This document shows positions 12,226 to 25,265 of a stretch of DNA of 64,000 bases, one piece after another. How positions within the stretch are numbered: position 1 is the first letter of the stretch; each line of letters begins with the position of its first letter. The position numbers and the translations under genes were made by a program. The stretch spans positions 3,937,751 to 4,001,750 of the forward strand of contig NC_084810.1 of NCBI RefSeq assembly GCF_963583255.1, read 5' to 3'. This DNA is from Pyrus communis. Taxonomy: Eukaryota; Streptophyta; Magnoliopsida; Rosales; Rosaceae. Under the pieces are notes generated by a model. That model had not been told where the DNA came from and made no database searches. It saw nothing but the letters and a program-made list of their open reading frames with translations.

Positions 12226-12552
12226 GGGGGGGGGGCTAGAAAAGACCATCTTTGATTATATTCTTTAGATTAAATCTTGTGTTTGACTCAATTTTATATT
12301 TTGATTACTGTGTGTATCTTGTTAACAATCTTGATTAAAATTTTCTAATTTCATTTTAATTCACATACTAGATGAAAATGACCAAATAATTAACAAATTA
12401 AATTGCCCGATTAAAAAGGGTATGTACTGTCTTCTTTGATGTTAACTTTCTTTTCTTTTTTTGTTCATTGTGGAGGAAGAATTTGAACTTAAACTATCTT
12501 CGAACAATTGAAAAAAATATGTATTATTAGATTAAGAACTAGTTAATTGATA
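11533..12552. other. intergenic, no gene seen; holds a TA/TG/G microsatellite
   Basis: AT-rich sequence with no coding signal. A compound microsatellite (TA)n(TG)nGn runs from about 12174 to 12235. Confidence 0.6.
12174..12235. repeat. compound microsatellite (AT)n-(GT)n-(G)n
   Basis: An AT run passes into a TG run and then a run of about a dozen G. A useful length-polymorphic marker site and a likely assembly-error site. Confidence 0.9.
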
Positions 12553-12557
12553 TTATC

Positions 12558-15146
12558 TGTGGAGTAAAAAATAATTCAAAAAATTATAAGATGACACGTG
12601 AACGTTTGGGTGAAAATGACAAAATTACCTTCGAGGCACAGCGGGATTCCCACGTGCATGCAACGGACAATAACGGCTCAATCAATGAAGAGTCAATGGT
12701 GATCAATATGATATTTATTCAAATTTCTCTCATCACTCCTCATCAAATTCTTATACAAAAGGTAACTCCCAAAACTTCCTATTTAATTTAGGAATAATTG
12801 CCTATTGTAATTGCAAGATATTATTTCACATAATATATTGCAATTATTCACCCAATTACACCATATATGGCCGATCACTATTCTCCAAATAGGGCCAGTC
12901 ACTCCCTTATAAATAGCACTATTATCTCACTAAAAAGTTGGGTCATTTGATACCCACATACTCCTTAACATTTTCTTTTCATAATTTTAACTTTGGCATC
13001 GGAAATTCTTTTGCCAAAGTCCCCTCATTCATCATGGGCACGTGAGGCTTTTGACCTTAATCTTTGGTGTTATTATTTTGCAGGTGCATTTTCATCAAAA
13101 GAGAAGATGATGGAAATTTGCACCCCCAAATTGGTGCTTTCATTGAGAGTTTAATTCACACACTCGAAGAAGACTCTCGCATTAGAAGTTTCTCATTTCT
13201 CATTTCTCATTTATTCGTAAATTTTTCGTACGTTCTTATTCGTAGAATTTTTTAATTCTTTGAATAGACATAAGAGAAAAATACAATGGTGGGAAATTCG
13301 GAAACCACAACGAACAGAACTTCCTACGTTCAAGGATTTAGACCAAGTAATGGAGATTGAGGTGTAGCCTTAGCATAACGATCCACGAGGCTCAATGCAG
13401 CTGCAAGAGAAATAACTTTACCACCACGAAGCACTACCACCATGCCAGCCATGGGGACCACTGTGCAGTGGGGTGTGGGTCAGCTACATGGCAACAAGCC
13501 CACGGTGAGCAAGGAGCAATAAGGCAGAAAGCCCAAGCCCAGGGCCATGCCACTTTGCAACAGTAGGCCTAGGTGCCAGAAATAGCCTAATCCGATGCCG
13601 CAGCAGTCCAGGCCCAAGCCATGCACACCTCCACTCAACACACGACCCAAGTCGTCCAAGCCCAAGCAACTGTGGCAGATGGAGCAGCCCAATACTCGCA
13701 GGCCCAAGGCTAGCGCAAGTTTAGTGCATTCCAAAGCTAAGACCAGGCCCAGCGCCCACATGCACCGCACTTGGGGTAGCCCATTCCCATGGCTTACCTA
13801 GCATGCCAAACCGATCCAAGACCGGTTCAACAGTCCCGACTTCAGATTTCTGGACCGATGATTGAACCGCAGGTATTTTCACCCTATTTCTCCACATATT
13901 TGACATATCCTAACTCAAATCTCGCGCTCGGAGTCCATTACACTTCCACTTGTCAATGAGACGTATACCATCCAAGCTCTTCCAACCCAAATGATGAACA
14001 ACACTTGTTTCGACAAGTCATAAAGTTGACAAGTGCCCTCGTGCAGTAGACGACCTTGGTGAATCAACTCTTGTAGCGCACCGAGATGCAGCATGCCTAG
14101 ACGATATGTCTCGAAACAGGACAAGGACAGAAGACAAACCCCTCCAACAGTGTCCCGACAAGCAGCCCCTCGACCAGCCACGAACTGAGCGTTCTGGCAG
14201 TGTACACTCCCGACTGGGCCCCTGAGATAGCGTATACTCTCGTCTTAGCACACGGATGAGTGTGCACTATCGGTTAAGCCTAGGACGAGCATATATTCAT
14301 GAATAGGACCACACTCCGATAATTAACATGAGCAACCTTCCAGGCAAAATGTTCATTCGCTGCTAGGCCTGCAAGGAACATCATTCACCTTACATCAAAG
14401 TAGGTAGCACGATGGACGGAGAAAAGCAATCACTCGATTTAGCTCAAGTTCAACCGGAAACTTACGAATTAAAGTGGGAATTTAATTCCAAATTAAAGTG
14501 GGAATCTACATCAAAGTTAGAGATCTCTAACCTATTGCCCTTTTCTGCGAGCATCCCAGCAAGTGTGGGGGCATTTGTGGAGCCAAAAATAATCCAAAAA
14601 AAATTATGGAGGTGACATGTGGATATTTGGGTTAGAAGGACAAAATTACCCTCGAGGCACATCGGGATTCCCATGCGCATGCAACGGACAATAACAGCTC
14701 AATCAAGGAAGAGTCAAAGGTGATCAAAATGATATTTATTCAAATCCCTCTCATTACTCCTCATCAAATTCTTGTTCAAAATGTAACTCCCAAAACTTCC
14801 TATTTAATTTAGGATTAATTGTCATGTTAATTATAAGATATTATTTCACATATCTTGCAATTATTCACCCAATTACACTATATATGGCCGGCCACTATTC
14901 TCCAAATAAGGTCGATCACTCCCCTATAAATAACCCTATTATCTCACTAAAAAGTTAAGTCATTTGCTACCCACAAACTCTTAAACACATTCTTTTCAGA
15001 ATTCTAACTTTGGCATTGAAGATTCTTCGGCCAAAGCCATCCCCATTCATCATGGATGCGTGAGACTTTTAGTTTTAGTCTTAGTTGTTATTATTTTGCA
15101 GGTGTATTTTTGTCAAAAGGAAAGATGACGAAAATTTGCATCTGCA
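12558..15146 (+). mobile_element. non-autonomous LTR retrotransposon, complete (2589 bp)
   Basis: Two 571-bp LTRs (12558-13128 and 14576-15146) both start TGTGGAG and end in CA. The element is flanked by a perfect TTATC duplication (12553-12557 and 15147-15151). Two bases after LTR 1 comes TTGGTGCTTTCATTGAGAG (13131-13149), a recurrent plant primer-binding-site context. A purine-rich tract (about 14561-14575, GTGTGGGGGCA) precedes LTR 2. The 1447-bp internal part has no intact gag or pol. A translation near 13285 that begins MVGNSETTTNRTSYVQG and soon hits stops may be a decayed gag start, followed by Pro/Lys/Gln-rich frames. A mid-sized, non-coding family like a LARD or large TRIM. Confidence 0.88.
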
Positions 15147-15151
15147 TTATC

Positions 15152-15915
15152 TTATAATCCCTCTACCGTCTTTATACGATGAAACGAAAAACGTATTCCA
15201 AAACTGCGAGATAATCGATAGATGTTATTTTACGACTACTCCATTGTATTCAGCTGATGAAGCTTTTCTATTCATCTGGTAAGACTAGTATAGTACATAA
15301 TATTATCATGTGTAAACTCCATTTTTGTCCCGATGAATGAAATCATTGCATTACCATATAAAAAAATAAAAAATAAAATGTAAATGGCATTTAAGATGGT
15401 TCCATGTCAATGTACTTACACCGACAAGTAGTTTTCTTTCAATTCAATGAGAGACTTTTGAGTGTAATAGGAACTTTTGAGTGTACTTACACTAAATACG
15501 ATTAATACAATTGGTTGAAATTTATATTTTTAAATTTTTAATTAATTATTTTATGACATTTAATATATTAAATTGTATTCCTATCACATTAAAAAATCTC
15601 TCTAATTCCACATGATCTTTGGGGCCTCCGTGTCAATTACACTTTTGTGAAAAAATGGTTGATTTCCTCCAATTCCAATGCCAGTATAACTTTTGGATAT
15701 TTTAACTCTCAAAATGTGGACTTTATAAGGGCGAAAATATAAAGTACCGACTCCGTCAAAATGACGACTTTATATGAACTTTCTATTATCTTATATTTTT
15801 GACATAATATTTTATAACATTGATACGGAAATTAACATTAAACTGTAAAATGGTAGAGAGTCTATCTTTTAACATTTCTCATAAAGTACGACATTTAGAA
15901 TTTCTATAGCATTCT
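15152..15915. other. intergenic, no gene seen
   Basis: AT-rich; nothing recognised. Confidence 0.5.
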
Positions 15916-16121
15916 AATTTTTGTTTGTTTGAATAATATAGAATAAAAAGGAGTTTACTTATAAAACTAATAGAAGTTCACTTATTTTCCCAACAAAGTA
16001 CAGAAAGCATTATATCTTAATTTTTGTTTGTTTGAAAAATATAGAAGAAAAAGGAGTTTAATTATAAAACTAACATAAGTTCACTTAGTTTCCCAACAAA
16101 TTACAGAAAGCATTATATCTT
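15916..16121. repeat. tandem duplication, two 103-bp units
   Basis: Units 15916-16018 and 16019-16121 start AATTTTTGTTTGTTTGAA and end GCATTATATCTT, with a handful of substitutions between them. The frame between them is non-coding. Confidence 0.9.
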
Positions 16122-16279
16122 GTAGGGAAGGTTCAACATATATGGGGAAGGTTCAATATATAATGTACAATGCCCGAAGATGCATCCTCATAGGGCATTG
16201 TATATCCATATTTATATGTTTATTAGGATCCCCTTTGTGCTTCTCCCAATTCAAATAATCATATGGTCCATAAAATCAA

Positions 16280-16337
16280 GTTGGCAAGTAAAGCATCTTC
16301 TATTTGTAGTTGGCAAGTAAAGCATCTTCTATTTGTA
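16280..16337. repeat. perfect tandem duplication of 29 bp
   Basis: The unit from GTTGGCAAGTAAAGCATC to TTTGTA occurs twice, back to back, without a mismatch (16280-16308, 16309-16337). It is probably recent. Confidence 0.92.
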
Positions 16338-18120
16338 GGTAGCATAGCCTTTAGATTATGAAGTTTATCCTACAGTTTACAAGGGTAACTTAAAATAATA
16401 AAGATGAATTCAAGACTCATTTCTTTCTCACTCTCTCAAAACTTATATTAAACAAAAACGTGTTAAGGTAACAGTGTTTTAAATCATTCATAGAACATTT
16501 TGGAAAAAATTAAACTTTAGATGCCACATTTGCATCTATGTTTCATGTATTTCTCCCTTTTCATTATTCTGGTATAACATATGACAACGCGTGATAAATT
16601 TCAGATACCATTACGTCTGTCTCTCACACACACAATTGGGGTTGAGCCCACCATGATAATGGAGGACTTTGAGCTCTTTTTATGGGCATGAGTGCTCATG
16701 GTTTTGGTGTTTGATGTCTCTTGTTTGTGTCGAAAACGGTAATGGATTTAAACAAACGTCTTCCTCCATATCCCCCTCCGTACATATAGACGTTTGTATT
16801 ATATAAACCGGCCAGCTAAACTAATTGGCTTGACCATGTTCCTACATTTAGTGTGTTCATATGGGGTCTTAGTTAGTTGGCCTCTTGCCACATTTTGATG
16901 ACAATTCGAACCAACTCTATCCCTACCAGTAGGCCGATAAGAAAGACCGTCACTTATGTAGGGATGGCAATGAGGTACGTACGTAGGGTAGGGCTCGATT
17001 CCTCTCTGTTTCCTCCTTCCGCTCATGTTTACAAACTTCGATCCCTGCCCTTGTCGTTCTCATTTTACCTAATGCGAAGATTCTCTGTCTTTCACTCCTC
17101 TCATTGATCTTTTATTTAGAAAAAAAATTGCCTTCACAGAAGCTATTATAAACATTTTCGACACTATATATGTAACATAATATGTATTCGCTATGAACTT
17201 CACTTATTCTTGAAAATTAAAACATTATCATGCTACTCACACAATAATAAATCTTAGAGAATGTTTTTTTTCTTCCCACAAACGCCAACGTTAATGAATT
17301 AAATTGTAAAATGTTAAGATATCATGTTTGAATTCATCTCGCCTACACTGCTTGAAAACATACGCTGTAAAATAATTGCACAAGTGCATAATAGCAAGCA
17401 CACTTTTCACCAAACTTTGATTCGTAATACAAAACAACAGAGATATATAGGTAAATCGCATCATTTTACCATGGCCCAGTTTGAGTGACAGTCAAAACCG
17501 TGCATCATGATCATGCATGCATGCATGCTCTTTTTCAAACTTACTGTTTACAAGCCCTCTCTTCTTGGACAATTTGCCTCTCTTTTTACTGACCAAAACA
17601 ATTTAGTCGACCGTTGGGTTAGAATTAAATCCTTATACCTGCAATCAGTAATCACTATGAATATTCCCATTAGTCTTTCATTAATTATCTTAACTCCTTA
17701 GCATTTCTCTATTATTAATAATTAGTACCATTTGACGGTACAAATTTGGGTGTGGTTTTAATGATTCATGAATTTTAGTCGTTAGATTTTAAATCCACAA
17801 CTATTTCAATCCATTATTTTCATATTCATTCATTCATTCATTCATTTTTGTATCATTAAATGCTACGTAATATTAAGTACCTAAAATCCTCCAATGTTTT
17901 AGTGTTATTTTAAATTGGTCTCAATTTTGTTTTAAACATTTCAAACAAGTACTTAACCTATTGAAAATGTCACATCCTTAAGCCCCAGTCTGTTTTTCAA
18001 ACATTGATTATATTTAAAACCCACTAACGGGGTATATCATTATCAACAATTTCAAACATTGATTATATAAAATATGAAATCCAATGATCAAATGAGTATT
18101 GAATTGAACCGAAAATGAAC
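16338..18120. other. intergenic, no gene seen
   Basis: AT-rich sequence; open frames near 16800-17100 on both strands are antisense to each other and lack any recognised domain. Confidence 0.5.
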
Positions 18121-18227
18121 TCAAATTGAAATTACATCAACAAGGCAATCAAATTGAAATTACATCAAGAAGCCAATATCCTAACATAAAAAGGGTTATG
18201 AATTCTAATAAGGTTTCAAGGAGTTTG

Positions 18228-18363
18228 TTTATGCTCATGTGATTTCCTCTTTCGCTGATTCTCGGCTCGTAAAACTTCTAATTCTTCTTTGTGGGCGGTG
18301 AAGATGGTGGTGACCGCATCGTGGTAGTCCACACGATTATAGCAACATGCATGACCTTCTTCT
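18228..18363 (-). pseudogene. possible coiled-coil C-terminal gene fragment, unidentified
   Basis: On the minus strand one frame reads GHACCYNRVDYHDAV, then ends in a helical charged tail with KEELEVLRAENQRKRK before a TGA at about 18229. The tail looks like a coiled coil and the upstream Cys/His content could be a short zinc-binding remnant. There is no start codon or upstream exon nearby. It could be the end of a captured or dead gene. The family is not recognised. Confidence 0.25.
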
Positions 18364-18479
18364 CGATGTTGGTGGCTTGAGTTGTAGGGTGGAGTTGATG
18401 GTTTTGCGTTGGGTTTGGAGGTGATGGCATAATGGGGGTAGTGATGATTGTTAGTTGGTGAATGCTATGCTTTCATAAC

Positions 18480-20317
18480 CTTTAATTGATTTTGGGTACA
18501 AAGTAAGCCCTAATTAATTTAACATATTTTTAACTGGAGCTTAACGTTGACATTTTCATAGTAAAATACTAAAAGGTTGGGAGTTTTTAGGTATTTAATT
18601 TTTATATGTGCGTATTATATATATGTATATATATGCGCATATATGTGCATGTCAGTCCACTAAATTGGTAAGATCTGGGATGCCCATTTTGAGCAAAAGA
18701 AAGAGGAAAAAAGATACCTCTTTGACTTAATCAACTTATTATGATTATCAGTTATGAGTGATTTAATTAAAGAAAATTGAGGGCACATTTAATTTTGTCT
18801 TTAACTGTTAAACTGGATGATGTGCATTCTCAAATAGGACTTTATATATATGTGGTCATGACTCATGAGTGGGTTGATCAAATTGAATGATTAATTAGAC
18901 TAGTCTTTCAAAACTTGTTTGTTATGGTAGTGACAATTAATGCTAAAAGTTTTGGGGAAGATTGACTACTTTCACCACTAGAGCCAAACATACTTATGAG
19001 CATCGATTTTTATCTCAATATTTTGAGCTGATGTAGCAAATAACATGACAATCGTTCGTTTGTGTTTAATGAGTGACTTATAAAACGAACCCAAATACAA
19101 AAAAAGAAAGAAGGAAACAATAGCACATTAGTTGAAATCTTAAAATACGATGATTATCATACTCTAATTAATACGATGATTACCATATAACTAAGGTCAT
19201 GCCAACACTTAATCTTGTGCAGAATATGCAAGTTGATCAAAGTTAGACCTTGATTTATAAGGTAGAAGAATCGGAAAAACGAGATAGACTGATATGGAAC
19301 AGATTTACCGTGAAGTAGAGTTCCGATCTAATAATATATTTGTAATGTATAATTTTCCTCACATTGCAATACACTAAATCTACGGTGAGAGTGAACTCAT
19401 TCTATGTAATTAGTTGCTGTCCTAAAAGACGGATGAATTTTTTTAATAAACAATGTTATTCATTAATAAAACATCAACTTTACATAAAAAACATGGACAA
19501 GATACAAATCTCAATATGTCTACAAAAATAGTAACCTAAAAGGAGCTAAAATAAAACGGACAAAATTTGCACAAATAACTAAAACATCCATAACACCAAA
19601 ATGTATCATAATCGATATCCGAATCCACATATCACAGAACAACCAAAACCCTAAATTATAGAATTGACAACGACAAAGAATTAAATTACCGGCCATGATC
19701 ACATGCTAAATGTTAGTCCCACTTAGTCATATGCACACGATGGGAACTATACAAGTAATACTACTTGAGCGTCCTACAAGACTACAGCTATGAGATGGGC
19801 CTGCTAAGCATTTTCCCAATCAAATATAACTTGTTCTTGTGACAATAACAAGAGGAGAAGGGGACAATGGCACCTTATGACACGGAACGTAAGACTCACA
19901 AATGAAAAGGTCTTCTTATATGATGTCATGGTCATCAACTTGTGAGTAATAAAATTAGAGTGTTGTTATTCTCATTCAGTACCTTAGATTTGTGCTTACT
20001 TTTAAATGAAAGTTTTAGTTACAAGTTTGCCTATTTATAAAATGACCGATAAAGACCTTAAAAGATATATAACAATAGGTTGGACGCGAAAGAAATGGAC
20101 AAGATGTAAGCCGAATTCATAAAAAAAATAGAAAAATAAAAGATGAGGATAGAAGGAATTCGGAACAAAAAAGTGTGTATGCCCTTTCTAATTAAAGGGT
20201 AAGAAGCTAGCAACTGATGATGTATTGATGATGGTTATTAGAGTGCATAATCACATAGCATCATAGCATTTAGACATTCATCATTTACTGGTAGACCATA
20301 TTCAAAGGAGCTTTGTT
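18480..20317. other. intergenic, no intact gene seen
   Basis: AT-rich. A minus-strand stretch near 19440-19700 begins with T-rich sequence and attcattaataaa and may be the 3' tail of an old retrotransposon, but no domain was recognised. Confidence 0.4.
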
Positions 20318-20472
20318 GTTGGGGAAATAGCATTTCAATTTTTTAAGAACAATAGTGGGTGGGGAAATAGCATATTAGAGGTTATTTTAGAAATAATAGT
20401 GGTGGAGACACGCGTATTAGAGGTTATTTTAAGAATAATAGTGGGTAGGGAAATAACATCTCAATTTTTTTT
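20318..20472. repeat. imperfect tandem repeats with GGGGAAATAGCAT core
   Basis: Three to four degenerate units contain ggggaaatagcat, ttattttaagaataatagtgg and related blocks. Boundaries are approximate. Confidence 0.65.
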
Positions 20473-21435
20473 TTAACTTTTTTTGATTGGTGGGCTTATA
20501 ATGTGATGAAAAATGGTACAATAGAGTGAGTCTAGCAGCTTTTTAAACCATTAAAGCATCACTTAACAGTTAATTAGTTTCGCCGTAATTTGAAAGTGAA
20601 CCCGATTCAACTCAGATTGCATCCACCTTTAGGTCGACAAGAAATATATCTTAGCATGATTAAGGAATTCAATAAGCTACAATGATCTAGCTAATGCAAC
20701 AGCTAAATATCTTATTGGGATATTAGGTTGTCCGTGTTCTAATAGAATATTGTTTAGTTCTTTACATGTATGATGTATCCAATAATTTGTATTTAATTAT
20801 AACTTATAATTGACATATATACTTAAGTAACTCACCAAATTACAAGTTATATACATGTGTTAAACTGTTTATATAAACATAAGATTAATCATTAGGTCCA
20901 TTACCTACATGAGAACAAGTATGTTCCTACATACCAAACCACAAATTCAAAGCTTTTGATTATTCTAAACCCAAAGGTTTTTTTTTTTTTTTTTGAGTTA
21001 AAAGTACGATATTCATTAATAAAGGAAAAAAAAAATGTAAGATAGAATGCTAACAATTGACTTCGATAAAAATCTTGTTCAGGATTTCAAACTGAATGAG
21101 GAGAAAAAAAGCACCCCACACCATGCAACTTATAGTGTATTGCTATCCTAAAAAAGAATCAAACCAATTTACTTAATTATCTAAACCAGTTGCCCACGGA
21201 TTAGGACTTTTTACCTTTCATGAGAAATTTGTGTATGTATTACCTGTATACAATGTATGTTTACATGTAAATTAGTGTTCGACTTCCATGATTCTGACAG
21301 CCATGTGAGAACTATGCAGACTTTGAAATTTGAACGCCTTGGACTTCGCAGCCTCTGCGTAATAGTGTACGGATTTTAAGGATTAAGTTGCAGACCCTCT
21401 AATCATGGGGGTCAGAAACTAGCCATGTTCGTCGC

Positions 21436-21476
<41 letters not shown>

Positions 21477-22169
21477 TTTAATGTTAAACAAGGCCAAGAG
21501 GGGAAAGTGGTGGTGAAATTTCCTTGATACTGGTCATTAAGTGCTGTTATCTTCTGCTGGGAGGAATACTTAAGCTGAATGAGTTCACTGTTGTCTGCGT
21601 ATCAGTCAAATGATATAGGAAAGTGATTTTCACACATGATTTTGAACTTCTCACATAACTCTTTCTTTCTAATCATTGCACTAAACTAACGAAACTAACG
21701 GGCAAGATTAAACATAAGTCTAAGAAGCTAAAAAGAACATGTGTTTATCATTCCTCAAAATAAACTAGTAGTATGAATTTTTATTAACATGACCTTGCAT
21801 TAATAAAATGAAATGCTATATGCCAATGAACTGGTTTCATGCATGTTACTCTCCTACAAAAAGTATGGTCTGGCCAGTCAAATTTGTTTTTCTTTCGCTA
21901 GATTTTGCAGTGACTTCCTTTTAGGTTATAAGTTTTGTATTTTTGTTGTAAATTGTCGCACTGCATTGTCCAGCCCTAGAAAGTGTTTAACTTCGTGTCA
22001 AAGTTTTTAAGTAACAAAATCTATGGAACGGGTTGGACTTCACTCAATTTAAAGGAGGAGCTCTGTCCTGGGTGTTAATATGGAAACTGGCAGTGCTGCA
22101 GATTACAGAGTCTAAAAGGATGTCAGTTATTCACATATATGCAGAAGAAACCCTAAAGAAGATATGGGA

Positions 22170-22215
<46 letters not shown>

Positions 22216-22451
22216 GGATGATGAGGCCCAGGGTACTTTGACTGTTTGACATGGAGCTGCATATCAGGTGACAGCCACGTGATCGTTGAAGAGGAAAACA
22301 AGAACTTTTGCGGGGAAGTTGAATTCTGGAGATCTGGACTTCTGCCTTCCTTTGTTTTTTTTTTTTTTTTGCCCCTGAAGGCTAGAAGAAGCCATTTTTC
22401 CATTATTCCATATCTCATCATCTCCTATCTACTTATCTGTTTCTGCCTCTA
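20473..22451. other. intergenic, microsatellites only
   Basis: Holds a T17 run near 20978, an (AG)n run at 21438-21469 and an (AT)n run at about 22171-22211. No coding region recognised. Confidence 0.6.
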
Positions 22452-22456
22452 CTCCT

Positions 22457-23103
22457 TGTGGAGCAAAAAATAATCACAAAGCGACACATGAATTTTTGGA
22501 TAGAGGAGGACAAAAATACCCTTGAGGTATACTAGGATTCCTACACGCGAGCAGCGGACAATCATCCCTCAACCAAGTCAAAAGTGCCCAAAGAAGGTAA
22601 CAAATTCAAAATTATTTCATCCTTCCTCATTCCATATTCTCTACAAAGCAATCATTCCATAACCTTCAAAACATTCCATAAAAATTAGGTTAATTGGTTA
22701 ATTAATGGATTTATTTCCTAATTAATCCATTAATCACCAATTAAATCACCCATTATACCAATTAATCACCCATTACACAAATTATCATCCATTACACATC
22801 AAAAATACCCCAAAGGATCGGCCACCTTTTCTCCAAAGGGGACCAGCCATGATCTATGTATTGAACCCCATTTTTCTCTAAAAAGCTAGTTCCACACTCT
22901 TGCAAAACTCCCAAAAATTAACTCTCCAAACACTTTTCTCTCTAAATTCTAACTTTGGCATCGGAGGTTCTTCGGCCAAAGCCCCCCCCCCCCCCCCCCC
23001 CCCAAATTCATGCACATGAGGTTCTTGGTCCTGACCTAAGGTGTTAATTGTTTTGTATGTGCAATTTTGTCCAAGATCAAAAAGGCGGAAATTTGCATCC
23101 ACA
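22457..23103 (+). mobile_element. solo LTR of the 12558-15146 family (647 bp)
   Basis: It starts TGTGGAGCAAAAAATAAT and ends TTTGCATCCACA, aligning along its length with the two 571-bp LTRs of the complete element. A perfect CTCCT duplication flanks it (22452-22456, 23104-23108). No primer site or internal region follows, so it is a solo LTR. It holds a homopolymer of about 22 C (22981-23002), which could be a sequencing-sensitive expansion. Confidence 0.92.
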
Positions 23104-23592
23104 CTCCTCTTATCTATCTTTCTTGAAATTAGGCTTTCTCAGTTCGCAATCTCGAATGGTATCACATGATTTTCTAGTATACTTCAAGATATTCTATATT
23201 TCGAAATTTTTAACCATTAGAACCTTAGTTAACTATACAATGATCGAGATTTAGCGGTTAAAAATCTTGAAATATCCATTGCAAGCTATGCAACAATGCT
23301 GACTAATGTAAACATCCAGAACTTGATTTATGTGTATGGTCATATCAGTACTACTTCCTTCTTTGCAATACAATCCAATCCACTTAAAAGTATCACGGAG
23401 GAATCTTATATAATGGAATTATGGTTTGTATCTGTTGGGATTAATGAAATGGGCAGGAATTTAAATTGGATGTAAGTTTGTTTAATTAGGAGAGAGTCCG
23501 ACAATATACACTAACTAAATATGAGTAAGGTACGGCCTATTGTCGATTTAGCATTCCCCCTGTTCTTTTTCAACATAAAGTATGATGCCTTA

Positions 23593-23861
23593 GGCCTCAT
23601 TGGTGTAGAGAATTTGATTGGAATGGATAGCCATGACGAAAACTTCTCCATTCTAATCTTCTCGTCCTTATTTTCACCTTATGCATCCTTGTTTGAGGAG
23701 ATCAAGAATGGATAACTTTTCTTCTTCACCATAACCGTTTCACCTTATGCCCTCTTCGTTTTCACCTTGTGCATCCTTGTTTGAGGGGATTAGAATGGAT
23801 AACTTTTCTTCTTCAATATCCTCGTTTTCACCTTATGCACTTCTCTATACCAAATGAGGCC
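23593..23861. mobile_element. Tourist-like MITE (PIF/Harbinger type) with internal repeats
   Basis: Ends are inverted: GGCCTCATTGGTGTAGAGAA on the left and, reverse-complemented, GGCCTCATTTGGTATAGAGAA-like on the right. Flanking 3-bp TTA duplications (23590-23592, 23862-23864) fit PIF/Harbinger. Inside are repeated blocks containing TTTTCACCTTATGCATCC and GAATGGATAACTTTTCTTC. Non-coding, 269 bp. Confidence 0.82.
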
Positions 23862-23864
23862 TTA

Positions 23865-24391
23865 GGGTTGAAATATTGGAATGGATAACTCATAATATTT
23901 TAGGTGTGGTGAAGTAAAAAATGAAGATATAATGAAAGATTTTTATTTCGCAAGAATTATAAGCGATAAGTTATAAGGATCATATTATTTTTTGAATGAG
24001 AATGATAAGTTTCATATAAACTCGGACAAAATTTCATCGTTCAACATACTTTTAATATATTAAGTTATGCAATACAATACTAGACACTAGACGAGCCTAA
24101 GTATCTAATAATTTGCAATCGTTACACAAACTATTGCAGTATTCCCTTGGGCAATTAATCTTTGCAAAATTTGCAGCAGTAACAGATAGGATAGTACTCG
24201 ATGCCAACTAGGTTTTGCCATTGATGAAGGGTGCAGGAAAAATTAGAATTATAAGCTTGCTTAGATCGTGTGATCCTCCTCAGATGTAAACAGTACAGAT
24301 TCGATATGTTTTAACTACGGAAAATTGCAGACACAATAATCATTAGTGTCAGACATATTAGAGAGATTACTTTGTTTCACAAGAGTTGAAA

Positions 24392-24427
<36 letters not shown>

Positions 24428-25260
24428 CTTTTGCGTCCCCGTATAATTTTCACTTCACCAGCAAGCTGCTTCAAACACTTTGGACCCACGTTTTGTTTTT
24501 TGTTCCAATTATTCTCCAACCATTCACCAATGTCATGTTTCAGGTTCCGCCATTCATAGCTTCAATTCCCCTTCTCTGTTGATTATAAAAACTATTGCGC
24601 TATGTTGATTGTTCTTTGGAGCTTGTATTCGTTTTCAACTTTGATCATTTAATGTCATGTGTAACGTGATTAGTACTGAGGATGCCGTATATATACATTT
24701 CATATATATAAAAAGATATCAAATCCAACTTTCAATCAAATCCAACTTTCAATCACAAACACAAATGGGTTTGTAACTATTTGTGTTCTAACTTCTTGGT
24801 AGATGCCATAACAGAGTTGCACTTTTCTGATCGTTCTCGAATTTGGGTTCGTTCACTTTTTTGACGATTTATCCGTTTTAAACACTAATTAGAGAATATG
24901 ACAATCATCAATAATTTGAACAAAAAATTTCATACAAAAAATAAAACAAGCTGGCACATGATCATGATGGCTTTGATTGGATTAGATTGGATTAGATTGG
25001 ATAGTGATGTGTTTGGAGGGTACATAAAAACTGCCTAAATAATTAGCAAAAGGATCAGCAAACCACATGCCTTAAAAATTTGTACATTGTTGGTCTCTCT
25101 CACCTTGGATTCCTTCTCCTTCCTTCCTATTCCTAATGTTCTGGGGAAAAGGGCTGATGGGTTTCCCTCATGGCTTAGTTGTTAATTTGTCCTCAACCTC
25201 ATATTGTCCAGTCATTGTATTCATTCATCACAACAATATATAGGTAGGATTTTGAGACGC
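23865..25260. other. intergenic, no gene seen
   Basis: AT-rich; includes a (CT)n tract at about 24391-24425 and a short GATTGGATTA tandem near 24974-25002. Confidence 0.5.
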
Positions 25261-25265
25261 ATATT

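Noticed and set aside
13480..13770. 96-aa minus ORF inside the LTR element, Gly/Leu-rich
   Set aside because: Antisense of a Pro/Gln-rich decayed internal region; no retrotransposon domain.
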